Positions 50,859 through 59,006 of a DNA stretch of 64,000 bases are shown one piece after another. Below the pieces are notes generated by a model. It had not been told where the DNA came from and searched no databases. It saw only the letters and a program-made list of their open reading frames with translations. The stretch covers positions 47,699 through 111,698 of the forward strand of contig JAJFGK010000035.1 of NCBI GenBank assembly GCA_021776195.1, in the 5' to 3' direction. The stretch comes from Kiloniellaceae bacterium. GTDB taxonomy: Bacteria; Pseudomonadota; Alphaproteobacteria; Kiloniellales; Kiloniellaceae. Made by a program: the position numbers and the translations under genes. Numbering within the stretch: the stretch's first letter is position 1; each line of letters opens with the position of its first letter.

Positions 50859-51314
50859 CTACTTGGCTCGGACCAGCATGCGCGTGCCGCGCACCGCGAC
50901 CGAGGCGACCGGCGTCTCGATCCGCACATCTTCCGGCGACAGCTTGGCGATGATGCCCGAGACGTAAAGCAGGGTGCCCTGGAGCAATCGGGTCAGAAAG
51001 GCCAGTTTGTCATGGCCGGGATCGAACTCGAAGATCGTCAGTTCGAGCTCGGAGTTGCTGCCCAGCGAGACCGCGGTGTGGTCGGTGAAGGAGATGCCAA
51101 GGGCCGATTCGGCCTCGGTCCGCAGCACATCGGCGACGAAGAGGTCGTCCCCAATGGCCAGGGGCATGGGCGTCCCGCCGCGAATCAGGATGGCGGTTCC
51201 GGAAAGCGTCTTGACCTGGGCGATGGCCGAGGCTTGGGCCCGCGCATCGGCCGGCGCGAGCAGAACCAGCAAGCCGAAGACGAGGATTGCGTAAATCGAG
51301 CGCCGAAAATCCAT
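50859..51314 (-). CDS. FecR-domain periplasmic protein
   Basis: A 151-residue exported protein. Signal peptide IYAILVFGLLVLLAPADARA. The FecR domain occupies most of the rest: LSGTAILIRGGTPMPLAIGDDLFVADVLRTEAESALGISFTDHTAVSLGSNSELEL, ending VRIETPVASVAVRGTRMLV. Unlike iron-signalling FecR it has no cytoplasmic helix, so it is a stand-alone FecR-like protein as often found beside CHASE2 sensors. First gene of a two-gene unit with the OmpA-type lipoprotein. ATG 51314 follows GGGGAT. Confidence 0.86.
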   Translation of the reverse strand: MDFRRSIYAILVFGLLVLLAPADARAQASAIAQVKTLSGTAILIRGGTPMPLAIGDDLFVADVLRTEAESALGISFTDHTAVSLGSNSELELTIFEFDPGHDKLAFLTRLLQGTLLYVSGIIAKLSPEDVRIETPVASVAVRGTRMLVRAK

Positions 51315-51410
51315 GAAGATCCCCTTCTTCTTCGTCGCACGGACGCGGGCCGCGCTTCCATTTGGCAGTGCAGCATAGTGGGGCCTTCAAGGCAAGAATT
51401 CGGTAACCGT

Positions 51411-52223
51411 TTACTCTTTGAGATTGAAAAACTCGCCCAATTTCTCTGCCACCAGGTCGGACGCCTCGACCAGAATGGAATGCCGCAGGCCGGCCAGGAT
51501 CTCCAACCGGGCCCGCGGGATACGCTCGGCCATAAGCCGGGCCATGCGCGGGTTCGAGCCGATGTCCTCTTCGCCGGTCATCACCAGAGTGGGGGCGGCG
51601 ATGCCAGTGAGGCGGTCCGCCAGGTCGGTTTCCGCCAACACGCGGTAGGCGGCAGCGTAAGCCTCGGGATCGTTCTGCTTGTTGCGCGCGGCCTGCAGGG
51701 CGATGAGCTCGGGATGGTCGCGCTGGAAGGCCGGCGTGAACCAGCGATCGACCGACTTCTGGAAATGTTCGCCGGAGGTGCCCTGGGCGACGGTCGCGAG
51801 CCGCGCCATGACCCGCGCTTTTTCCACCGCCGTGCGGCCGGACACGGTGCTGATCAGGGCAAGCCGGTCGAGCCGGCCCGGATGAGCGAGCGCGAAGCCC
51901 TGCGCCACCAGGCCGCCCAAGGAGAAGCCCGCCAGGTGACAGCGCTCCCACTCGAGGTCGTCCAACAGGCCGGCCAGGTCGGCGACGAAATCCTCGAGAC
52001 TATAGGGGCCCGGCGGCTTGCCGCTCTCGCCGTGACCGCGCAGATCGAAGCGCAGCAGGGTGAAGCGGTCGCGAAGCCGCGCGACAATCGGGTCCCAGGT
52101 CTCCAGGCGGCTGCTGACGCCGTGCACCAAAGCCAGGGCCGGACCCCTGCCCTCCACGCGATAGCGCAGCACGATGGCGCCCTGGTGGAAGCGGTCCCCA
52201 GTCACGGTGCTATCGGCGGCCAC
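51411..52223 (-). CDS. Alpha/beta hydrolase
   Basis: A 270-residue cytoplasmic hydrolase. Oxyanion LVHGVSSRLETWD, nucleophile LAGFSLGGLVAQG (GxSxG), acid probably in VMTGEEDIGSNP, and catalytic His in LAGLRHSILVEA. It resembles 3-oxoadipate enol-lactonase/haloperoxidase-type hydrolases but cannot be assigned further. GTG 52223 lies 4 bp after the aldehyde dehydrogenase stop, so the pair is co-translated and may act in sequence on an aromatic or lactone-type compound. Confidence 0.83.
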   Translation of the reverse strand: MAADSTVTGDRFHQGAIVLRYRVEGRGPALALVHGVSSRLETWDPIVARLRDRFTLLRFDLRGHGESGKPPGPYSLEDFVADLAGLLDDLEWERCHLAGFSLGGLVAQGFALAHPGRLDRLALISTVSGRTAVEKARVMARLATVAQGTSGEHFQKSVDRWFTPAFQRDHPELIALQAARNKQNDPEAYAAAYRVLAETDLADRLTGIAAPTLVMTGEEDIGSNPRMARLMAERIPRARLEILAGLRHSILVEASDLVAEKLGEFFNLKE

Positions 52224-52227
52224 GTTG

Positions 52228-53739
52228 CTACTTCATGCGCATGACGAAGGGGTTCTGGCTGGCCCCGGAATAGTCGATGACCACGTTCTTCAGGCGGGAA
52301 TACTCGCGCATGGCCTCGAAGCCGTTCTGTTTGCCATAGCCGCTCATCTTGAAGCCGCCCGAGGGCGACATGAAGGATGCGCTGCGATAGGTGTTGATCC
52401 AGACCGTGCCGGCGTCGACCTCGCGGGCAAAGCGCAGGGCGCGGTCGATGTCCTGGGTCCAGATTCCGGCGGCCAGGCCATAGTCGGTGTCGTTGGCCTT
52501 CTCGATCAGTTCGCCCTCGTCCTTGAAGGACATGACCCCCACCACGGGGCCGAAGATCTCCTCGCGGCAGATCCGCATGTCGTTGTCGACCTCGGCGAAG
52601 ACCGTGGGTTCGTGGTACCAGCCGCCGGCCAGATCGGCGCGTTGCGGCTGCTTGCCGCCGGCCGCGAGACGGGCGCCGTCTTCAATTCCCGCGGCAACAT
52701 AGTGCTGAACCCGCGCCAGCTGTTCCTTCAGGGCAATCGGCCCAAGCTCGGTCTCGTCATCGGCCGGGTGGCCAATGCGGATCTCGCCGGCCTTGACCGT
52801 CAGGCGGTCGAGGATCTCGTCATAGATCTTCTCCTGGACGAAGCAGCGCGACCCGGCGATGCAGGTCTGGCCGGCCGCCGCGAAGACGCCGGCCACCACG
52901 CCGTTGGCGGCACGCTCGGGATCGGCGTCGTCGAAGACCACGTGGGGCGACTTGCCGCCCAGTTCCATGACGCAGGGCGCCAGGTGTTGGGCCGCGTTGG
53001 CGGCGACGATGCGGCCGGTCTCGGTACCGCCGGTAAAGGCGATCTTGGCGATACCGGGGTGTTTGGCGAGGGCATCGCCGGCGCTTTCGCCGCTGCCGGT
53101 CACGACGTTGAACACACCGGCCGGGAAACCGGCCTCCATGACCAGTTCGGCCATGGCCAGGGCCGAGGCGGAGGTGTGCTCCGAGGGCTTGGCGACCACC
53201 GTGTTGCCAATCGCCAGCGAGGGCGCCAGCACATGGGTCAGGAGGTAGAGCGGCGAGTTCCAGGGCACGATCACGCCGATCACCCCGAGCGGCTCGCGCA
53301 GGGTGAAGTTCAACATGTCCAGCTTGTTCACGGGGATCGTGTCGCCCTGCAGTTTGTCGGCCATGCCGGCGAAGTAGTGATAGGTCTCGGGCAGGGAGCG
53401 GGCCTGGGCGCGCATTTCTTTCAGGAGCTTGCCGTTGTCGCGGGTCTCGATGGCGGAAAGATCGTCGGCGTTCTCCGCAATCAGCCCGGCCAGGCGGCGC
53501 ATCATGCCGGCTCTTTGGGTCTGGGTGAGACGCCGCCAGGCCGGGTCCTTCAGGGCCCGGGTCGCGGCCGCCACGGCGCGGTCGACATCGGCGGCCGACC
53601 CCTCGGCGATCTCATGCCAGGGCTCGCCGCAGGTCGGATCGTAGCTGGCCAGCCAGCGGCCCTCGGACGGCGCGCTCCACTGGCCGTCGATGAAGTGGAT
53701 TTGGCGCGCGCCCTCCAGGGCCTTGACGGTGGTTTGCAT
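52228..53739 (-). CDS. Aldehyde dehydrogenase family protein
   Basis: A 503-residue NAD(P)-dependent aldehyde dehydrogenase. Catalytic Cys in AAGQTCIAGSRCFVQ, general base Glu in VMELGGKSPHVVFDDAD, cofactor loop FTGGTETGRIVA and the Asn in VIVPWNSPLYL. Best general match is the betaine-aldehyde / 5-carboxymethyl-2-hydroxymuconate semialdehyde group. ATG 53739 gives the family length; GGGAGG lies 10 bases upstream. It is the first gene of a pair with the hydrolase. A tandem repeat array lies upstream. Confidence 0.9.
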   Translation of the reverse strand: MQTTVKALEGARQIHFIDGQWSAPSEGRWLASYDPTCGEPWHEIAEGSAADVDRAVAAATRALKDPAWRRLTQTQRAGMMRRLAGLIAENADDLSAIETRDNGKLLKEMRAQARSLPETYHYFAGMADKLQGDTIPVNKLDMLNFTLREPLGVIGVIVPWNSPLYLLTHVLAPSLAIGNTVVAKPSEHTSASALAMAELVMEAGFPAGVFNVVTGSGESAGDALAKHPGIAKIAFTGGTETGRIVAANAAQHLAPCVMELGGKSPHVVFDDADPERAANGVVAGVFAAAGQTCIAGSRCFVQEKIYDEILDRLTVKAGEIRIGHPADDETELGPIALKEQLARVQHYVAAGIEDGARLAAGGKQPQRADLAGGWYHEPTVFAEVDNDMRICREEIFGPVVGVMSFKDEGELIEKANDTDYGLAAGIWTQDIDRALRFAREVDAGTVWINTYRSASFMSPSGGFKMSGYGKQNGFEAMREYSRLKNVVIDYSGASQNPFVMRMK

Positions 53740-53801
53740 GGCCAGCGGCCCTCCCAGTATCTGCGCCCGCACTTTGGCTGTTCCGGGCTACCGCCGTCAA
53801 T

Positions 53802-53875
53802 GTGCGGAGGATGGGGGTGCGGAGGATGGGGTGCGGAGGATGGGGGTGCGGAGGATAGGGGTGCGGAGGATAGGG
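53802..53875. repeat. Five tandem copies of a 14-15-bp unit
   Basis: The unit GTGCGGAGGATGGGG is repeated five times (53802, 53817, 53831, 53846, 53861), the second copy one base shorter and the last two reading GATAGGG. It fills the middle of the 186-bp divergent gap between the aldehyde dehydrogenase and the sorbosone dehydrogenase-like gene. Each copy contains GGAGG. Confidence 0.9.
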
Positions 53876-53925
53876 CGTGGGTAGGTCCTGCGCGGGACTT
53901 GGCCGGGCCCGGCCCTTCGGCCAAG

Positions 53926-55251
53926 ATGGCCGCCATGACCCGGCCTCTGATCCTCCCGATGTTGGCAGCCGCTTGTCTGGCTTTCGCGGTGTCCCCTGTG
54001 CCGGTGCGAGCCGGCAGCGCCGCCGACGTTGCCTGGGCCGTGACCCTGGGCGCGCCGGATCGGCCGGTCCTGGGCGGCGCCTATGCCCAAGAGGGACCGG
54101 AAGCCGACGCCTTGCATGCGGTCGCGGCGCGGATCTCGGTGCCGCCGGGCTTTTCGGTCAGGCTCTTCGCCCGCCTGCCGCAGGCCCGTCACATGGCGCT
54201 GGGCCCCCGGTCGCAACGGCTCTTTGTCGGGACCAGGGGCGACCGGGTTTTTGCCGTCGGCGACCGCAACCGCGACAGCCGTGCCGATTTCGTACGCCAG
54301 TTCGCGCCAGGACTATCGTTGACCTTTGCCAACGGGGTCTGTTTCGCGCCGGACGGCCACCTCTATATCGCCGAACTGAACCGCCTCTTGATCGTCTCCG
54401 GTACGGACGCCGCCGGCGAAGGGGTGGCCGACGAAGGGCTGGCCGACAGGGGGATGGACGACGAAGGGATGGAGGTGCGAATTGGCGTGGTGAAGGCGCC
54501 TTTGGTGCCGCCGCGCGAGGCCTCGCCGGGGCACGGCATGAGGACCTGCGCCGTGGGGGCCGACGAAAAGATCTACATCACCCAGGGCCAGCCCCACAAC
54601 GTGGCGCCGCGCGAAAAGCTGGCGCTCTACGACCAGGCCGGGGTCGGGGGCATCGTGCGCATGAACCGCTGGGACGGTACCGATTGGGAGGTCTATGCCA
54701 GAGGCATCCGAAACTCGGTTGGGATGGCCTTCAATCCGGCCAATGGCGAGCTCTGGTTCACCGATAACCAGGTCGACGGCATGGGCGACCTGATTCCGCC
54801 GGGCGAGATCAACCGCAGCACCGGGCCCGGCCAGCACTTCGGTTTTCCCTGGTATGGCGGCGGTGCGACCCGCACCGACGAGTACCGCCATGACATGCTG
54901 CCCCCCGGCCTGGTCTTTCCGGCTGTGCAGACCGATGCCCATGCCACCGATCTTGGCATGACCTTTTACAGCGGCGACAGCTTCCCGGCGAAGTACCGGG
55001 GCGGATTCTTTTCCGCCCAGCATGGCTCCTGGGACCGTAGCGACCCCATCGGCGCCCGGGTCCTCTTCACCGCAGTAAAGACCGACGGATCGCCCGGCGC
55101 GACCGAGGTCTTCGCCGAGGGCTGGCTCGATCCGGCGACCGGCGACTATCGCGGACGCCCGGTCGATGTCATCGAGTACTGGGACGGTTCGCTCCTCGTC
55201 TCCGACGACCATGCCGGTGCGATCTACCGCATTGCCTACGATGGCGAATGA
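53926..55251 (+). CDS. PQQ-type sugar dehydrogenase, L-sorbosone dehydrogenase-like
   Basis: A 441-residue exported beta-propeller. Signal peptide LILPMLAAACLAFAVSPVPVRA. The GSDH-type repeats are visible (VPPGFSVRLFARLPQARHMALGP, NGVCFAPDGHLYIAELNRL, GIRNSVGMAFNPANGELWFTDNQVDGMGD, RGGFFSAQHGSWDRSDPIGARV). Relatives oxidise aldoses or sorbosone with PQQ. After LIVSG an acidic insert with imperfect repeats (VADEGLADRGMDDEGME, coding 54420-54475) stands out. The start may be ATG 53926 or 53935; no strong ribosome site is seen. No PQQ synthesis genes are in the window. Confidence 0.84.
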   Translation: MAAMTRPLILPMLAAACLAFAVSPVPVRAGSAADVAWAVTLGAPDRPVLGGAYAQEGPEADALHAVAARISVPPGFSVRLFARLPQARHMALGPRSQRLFVGTRGDRVFAVGDRNRDSRADFVRQFAPGLSLTFANGVCFAPDGHLYIAELNRLLIVSGTDAAGEGVADEGLADRGMDDEGMEVRIGVVKAPLVPPREASPGHGMRTCAVGADEKIYITQGQPHNVAPREKLALYDQAGVGGIVRMNRWDGTDWEVYARGIRNSVGMAFNPANGELWFTDNQVDGMGDLIPPGEINRSTGPGQHFGFPWYGGGATRTDEYRHDMLPPGLVFPAVQTDAHATDLGMTFYSGDSFPAKYRGGFFSAQHGSWDRSDPIGARVLFTAVKTDGSPGATEVFAEGWLDPATGDYRGRPVDVIEYWDGSLLVSDDHAGAIYRIAYDGE

Positions 55252-55279
55252 GAACGTCGCGCGGGGCTGAGACGAGGTT

Positions 55280-56080
55280 TCAGGCGCGGCGTCGGTAGAC
55301 CAGCCAGTAGACCCCCGCGACAAGGAGGCCGCCGCCCACCATGTTGCCGGCGGTCACCACCGCCAGATTGCCGAGGAAGCCGCTCGGATCGAAGGTCTGG
55401 CCGGTCAGCATGCCGGCCGGGATCAAGTACATGTTGGCCACCGAGTGCTCGAAGCCGAGCGCCACGAAGGCCGAGATGGGCAGCAGGATGGCCAGGATCT
55501 TGCCGCTCACCGTATGCGCGGCGAAGCAGAGCCAGATGGCCAGGCAGACCAGCGCATTGCACAGGATGCCGCGGATGAAGGCCTGCAGCGGGTCGAGCGC
55601 CACCTTGCCGGCGGCGATCTTGACCGCTGTCTGAGCGACCGCTCCGCCGCCGAGATCGAGCATGCCGGAAAGCTGTGCTGCGACGACCATGGCGAAGGCG
55701 CCTGCCATGTTGCCGAGGTAGACCAGGCCCCAGTTCCGCAACAGTGATCGCGTCGTGATCAACCGGTCCGCCCAGGCCATGACGATCAAGTTATTGCCGG
55801 TGAACAGTTCGGCGCCGCCGACCACAACCAGAACCAGGCCGAGCGAGAAGGCGAGCCCGCCCAGCAGACGGTTGGGGCCGAATCCCAGTCCGCTTTCGGT
55901 GATCACCAGTTCGAAAAACATGGCACCGAAGCTGATGTGAGCGCCGGCCAACGCAGCCAGCACCAGGGTCGAAAGCGCGGGCAAGCCGGCCTTGTTGACG
56001 CCGGCCGTTTCGACCCGGCGGGCGATCTCGGCGGGAGCGTAGGCGTCGACGTTAACGGTCGGCGGGGCGTTCTCGGCCAT
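55280..56080 (-). CDS. Formate/nitrite transporter (FNT) family channel
   Basis: A 266-residue inner-membrane channel with six helices. Signature segments are GAHISFGAMFFELVI, ELFTGNNLIVMAW, and GFEHSVANMYLIPAGML with the central conserved histidine; also NLAVVTAGNMVGGGLL. FNT channels move formate, nitrite or hydrosulfide. ATG 56080 (GAAGGA upstream) lies inside the ccoS gene in another frame; an ATG at 56104 is also possible. It is the last gene of the cbb3 cluster, so expression with the microaerobic oxidase is likely. Confidence 0.88.
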   Translation of the reverse strand: MAENAPPTVNVDAYAPAEIARRVETAGVNKAGLPALSTLVLAALAGAHISFGAMFFELVITESGLGFGPNRLLGGLAFSLGLVLVVVGGAELFTGNNLIVMAWADRLITTRSLLRNWGLVYLGNMAGAFAMVVAAQLSGMLDLGGGAVAQTAVKIAAGKVALDPLQAFIRGILCNALVCLAIWLCFAAHTVSGKILAILLPISAFVALGFEHSVANMYLIPAGMLTGQTFDPSGFLGNLAVVTAGNMVGGGLLVAGVYWLVYRRRA

Positions 56081-56234
56081 CGGGTGGGGGTCCTTCGTCG
56101 TCATCGTTGAGAATGCGCATGGCGGCGCCGTCCAGATCCTCGAACTGGCCGCGCTTGAGCGCCCAGAAGAAGGCGGCGAGGCCGAGGCCACCCAAAACCA
56201 GGGCGGCGGGGATGAGCAGACCGAGCACGTCCAT
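56052..56234 (-). CDS. ccoS: cbb3-type oxidase assembly protein CcoS
   Basis: A 60-residue protein with one N-terminal membrane helix (LLIPAALVLGGLGLAAFFWALKRGQFEDLDGAAMRIL). The segment from FFWALKRGQFEDLDG is the CcoS hallmark. CcoS is needed for heme and copper insertion in cbb3 oxidase. It begins 7 bp after the ccoI stop, and its 3' end overlaps the start of the FNT gene. Confidence 0.92.
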   Translation of the reverse strand: MDVLGLLIPAALVLGGLGLAAFFWALKRGQFEDLDGAAMRILNDDDEGPPPDGRERPADR

Positions 56235-56241
56235 GGCGGCG

Positions 56242-58509
56242 CTAGCTCCCTGTTCGCCCGAGCCGCAGCCTGAGCGCGTTCAGCGTCACGGCGACGGAAC
56301 TGGACGACATGGCGATGGCGGCGATCAGTGGTGTTGCCAGCCCGGCCATGGCCACCGGGACGGCGATGGCATTGTAAAGGAAAGCGAGACCCAGGTTCTG
56401 GCGCACCAGGCGGCCGGCGGCGCGGGCCGTCGCCAGCGCTTCGGTCACGGCGCCCAGGCCCTCCCCCTGGAACACCACGTCGGCGGCTGTCTGGCTGACA
56501 TCGGCCGCGCTCGCTGGCGACATGGATACGAAGCCGGCGGCGAGCGCCGGCGCGTCGTTCAATCCATCGCCGACCATCAGCACCCGGCGGCCGCAGGCGT
56601 CGAGCGAAGCCAGGTGCGCCAGTTTGTCCGCCGGTGTACAGTGCGCGTACCGGTCATCGATGCCCAGAGCTTGGCCAACTCTTTCGACCGGAGGCTCACG
56701 ATCACCAGAAAGCAGGGTGACGCCGACGCCGCGGCGGCGTAGGTGATCGATAACGGCGCCGGCGTCGGGTCGCAATGTGTCCTCGAAGGTGAAACGGACC
56801 GGTTCATCGTCACCCGACTGCATCCAGAGTTTCGGCTGGCCGTCGTCCTTGCCGGCGGTCGGCTCGACGCCACACCAGGCGGCACTGCCGATCCGCAGTG
56901 TGCGGCCGTCGATCATCCCCTGAAGGCCGGCTCCCGGGTGCTCCTCGATGTCAGTCGCGGTTGGAGCGGGCAGTGGTCCAGCCGCTGCAGCCAGGGCGCG
57001 CGAGAGTGGATGGCGGCTTTGGCGCGCCAGGGCGGCGGCCGTCGCCAAATCGGTGTCGCCGTAGTTGCCGACCAGCCGTAACTGTCCGGTCGTTAGGGTG
57101 CCGGTCTTGTCGAAGACCACGTGGTCGACCTGGGCCAGGCGCTCCAGCGCATCGGCGGATTTGATCAGGATGCCGGCCCGGAACAATCGCCCCGTCGCTA
57201 CAACTTGCACCACCGGCACGGCCAGGCCGAGGGCGCAGGGGCAGGTGATGATGAGAACGGCGATGGCGGCCATCAGGGAGACCTGCCAACCGGCGCCGGC
57301 GAGCGCCCACCAGCCGAGGAAGGTCGCGGCCGCCAGGATGTGAACCGCCGGCGCGTAGAACCGCGCAATGCGGTCAGCGAGCCGGACGTAGCGCGCGCGG
57401 CCTTGTTCCGCGGCCTCCATCAGCCTGACGATCTCGGCCAGCAAAGTCGCCTCGCCGGCGGCGGTGACGCGCATCAGGATGGGGGCGGCGAGGTTGACCA
57501 TGCCGGCGTGGACCGGGTCGCCCGGGCTGACGGTGCGGGGCAGGCTCTCGCCGGTGACCAGGCTGGTGTCCACATCGGTGTTGCCGGACAGCAGGGCGCC
57601 ATCGGCGGGGATGCGCTCGCCGGCAGCGACGGCGAGGATCATGTCGGGTTCGATCATGGTCAGGGGCAGAGACCGATGGCACCCGTCGGCATCGACCACC
57701 ACGGCGGCTCGTGCCTGCAGGCCCAGCATTTGTTCCGCCGCCGAACGCGCGCGCGACCGTGCACGGCGATCGAGGTAGCGGCCGACCAGTAGGAAGAACA
57801 GCAGCGTCACCGAGGCGTCGAAGTACGCGTGCTCGGCTCTCGTCCAAGTTTGGTGGACGCTCATGCCGGCGGCCAGGATGACGGCCAGCGAAATCGGCAC
57901 GTCCATGTTCAGCGCGCGGACCCTGAGCGCCCCCCAGGCACTGGCGAAGAACGGCCGGCCGGCGAAGGCCACGGCGGGCAGCGCGATGAGCGCCGAAATC
58001 CAATGGAACAAGGTGCGCGTGCCGTCGCCCATGCCACCGCCGTGCCCAGCCCAGACGGCGACAGAAAGCAGCATGACATTGGCGGCGGCGAAACCGGCGA
58101 CGGCCATGGCCGAGAGTAGGCGCCGGCCTTCGTCGTCGGCCAGTCCGGCGACCTGCGATGGATCGTAGGGCCGCGCGGGATAACCTAGCCTGGCCACGGT
58201 CGCCAGGACCCCGGCAGCGGATGTGTCGTCGCCAATCCAAGTCGCGACGAGGCGCCGGGTCGACATGTTGACCCGCGCAGTTTCCATTCCGGGAAGCGCT
58301 TTCAACGCCGTCTCGATCTTGGCGATGCAGGCGGCGCAGTGCAGGTTCTGGACCATTAGGTGAAGCGAGCTCCGGCCATCGCCGGTTTCAACGGCGAAGG
58401 CGGCGGGGTCGGCCAGTGCGGCTCCATCATCTGCCACTGCGACGGTCGAAGTTACCGCGTCCTCGACCAGTCCGGCGGTGGGGCAGCAAGCGGCCGAGAC
58501 GACATTCAT
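56242..58509 (-). CDS. ccoI: Copper-translocating P-type ATPase for cbb3 assembly (CcoI/FixI)
   Basis: A 755-residue inner-membrane pump. N-terminal HMA domain with VQNLHCAACIAKIETAL, membrane CPC motif ITCPCALGLAVPV, phosphorylation site VFDKTGTLTTGQ, and hinge VGDGLNDAPALAAG. CcoI exports copper from the cytoplasm for the oxidase. ATG 58509 overlaps the ccoH stop (ATGA). An N-terminal Cys pair (SAACCPTAG) precedes the HMA domain, as is common in FixI. Frame upstream to 58878 is a shadow of ccoH. Confidence 0.93.
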   Translation of the reverse strand: MNVVSAACCPTAGLVEDAVTSTVAVADDGAALADPAAFAVETGDGRSSLHLMVQNLHCAACIAKIETALKALPGMETARVNMSTRRLVATWIGDDTSAAGVLATVARLGYPARPYDPSQVAGLADDEGRRLLSAMAVAGFAAANVMLLSVAVWAGHGGGMGDGTRTLFHWISALIALPAVAFAGRPFFASAWGALRVRALNMDVPISLAVILAAGMSVHQTWTRAEHAYFDASVTLLFFLLVGRYLDRRARSRARSAAEQMLGLQARAAVVVDADGCHRSLPLTMIEPDMILAVAAGERIPADGALLSGNTDVDTSLVTGESLPRTVSPGDPVHAGMVNLAAPILMRVTAAGEATLLAEIVRLMEAAEQGRARYVRLADRIARFYAPAVHILAAATFLGWWALAGAGWQVSLMAAIAVLIITCPCALGLAVPVVQVVATGRLFRAGILIKSADALERLAQVDHVVFDKTGTLTTGQLRLVGNYGDTDLATAAALARQSRHPLSRALAAAAGPLPAPTATDIEEHPGAGLQGMIDGRTLRIGSAAWCGVEPTAGKDDGQPKLWMQSGDDEPVRFTFEDTLRPDAGAVIDHLRRRGVGVTLLSGDREPPVERVGQALGIDDRYAHCTPADKLAHLASLDACGRRVLMVGDGLNDAPALAAGFVSMSPASAADVSQTAADVVFQGEGLGAVTEALATARAAGRLVRQNLGLAFLYNAIAVPVAMAGLATPLIAAIAMSSSSVAVTLNALRLRLGRTGS

Positions 58510-59006
58510 GGCACCACCATCAGCGTGTGGACCATGCGGTAGCGGACGCCGGTATCGTCGCGGGCGACGATTTCGGCGCGCCAGCGGCCGGCGGCCAAGC
58601 CGGCGAGCGGGGCGATATAGGTGCCGGCGGTGGTTTCCGCGAGTGTCAGGCGTGTTTCCGTCGCATCGCCGAGCGGCCGGCTGAGGACCGCGGTCAGGCT
58701 GACGCCGCTGACCGGTGTGTCGCCTGGCGCGACCAACTCCGCAACGAGCCGCGAGCCCTTGGCTTCGATGGCGACGGTACTGGTCCATCCGATTTTCGCC
58801 TGGCGTTCGGCATCGGCCAGGGTGCGATTGTACTGCAGGCCTTCCCGGTAGGCATTTTCGGTCGAGAGGCCGGGCCAACTTTCGAGCGCAAAATAGACGA
58901 AGGCCGCGTTGACCGCGATGATGACGCCGAAGAAGGCGAGCATGCCGATTAGTACGATGCGTCCGGTGATGATGCGGGGTTGGCGCGGCTCGGTCATCGT
59001 TGTCAC
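58506..59006 (-). CDS. ccoH: cbb3 oxidase assembly protein CcoH/FixH
   Basis: A 166-residue protein with one N-terminal membrane helix (VLIGMLAFFGVIIAVNAAFVYFALES) and a periplasmic domain. The start of the mature part, ALESWPGLSTENAYREGLQYNRTL, is diagnostic of FixH. It stabilises the cbb3 complex during assembly. GTG 59006 overlaps the ccoG stop (GTGA); ATG 58997 is an alternative three codons in. Confidence 0.92.
   Translation of the reverse strand: MTTMTEPRQPRIITGRIVLIGMLAFFGVIIAVNAAFVYFALESWPGLSTENAYREGLQYNRTLADAERQAKIGWTSTVAIEAKGSRLVAELVAPGDTPVSGVSLTAVLSRPLGDATETRLTLAETTAGTYIAPLAGLAAGRWRAEIVARDDTGVRYRMVHTLMVVP

Noticed and set aside
53802..53875. CRISPR array
   Set aside because: Units are 14-15 bp and abut directly with no spacers, and no cas genes are present.
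52174..53925. Extension of the sorbosone-dehydrogenase-like frame to 1025 codons
   Set aside because: The added part is antisense to the aldehyde dehydrogenase and runs through the tandem repeat; the signal peptide marks the real start near 53926.
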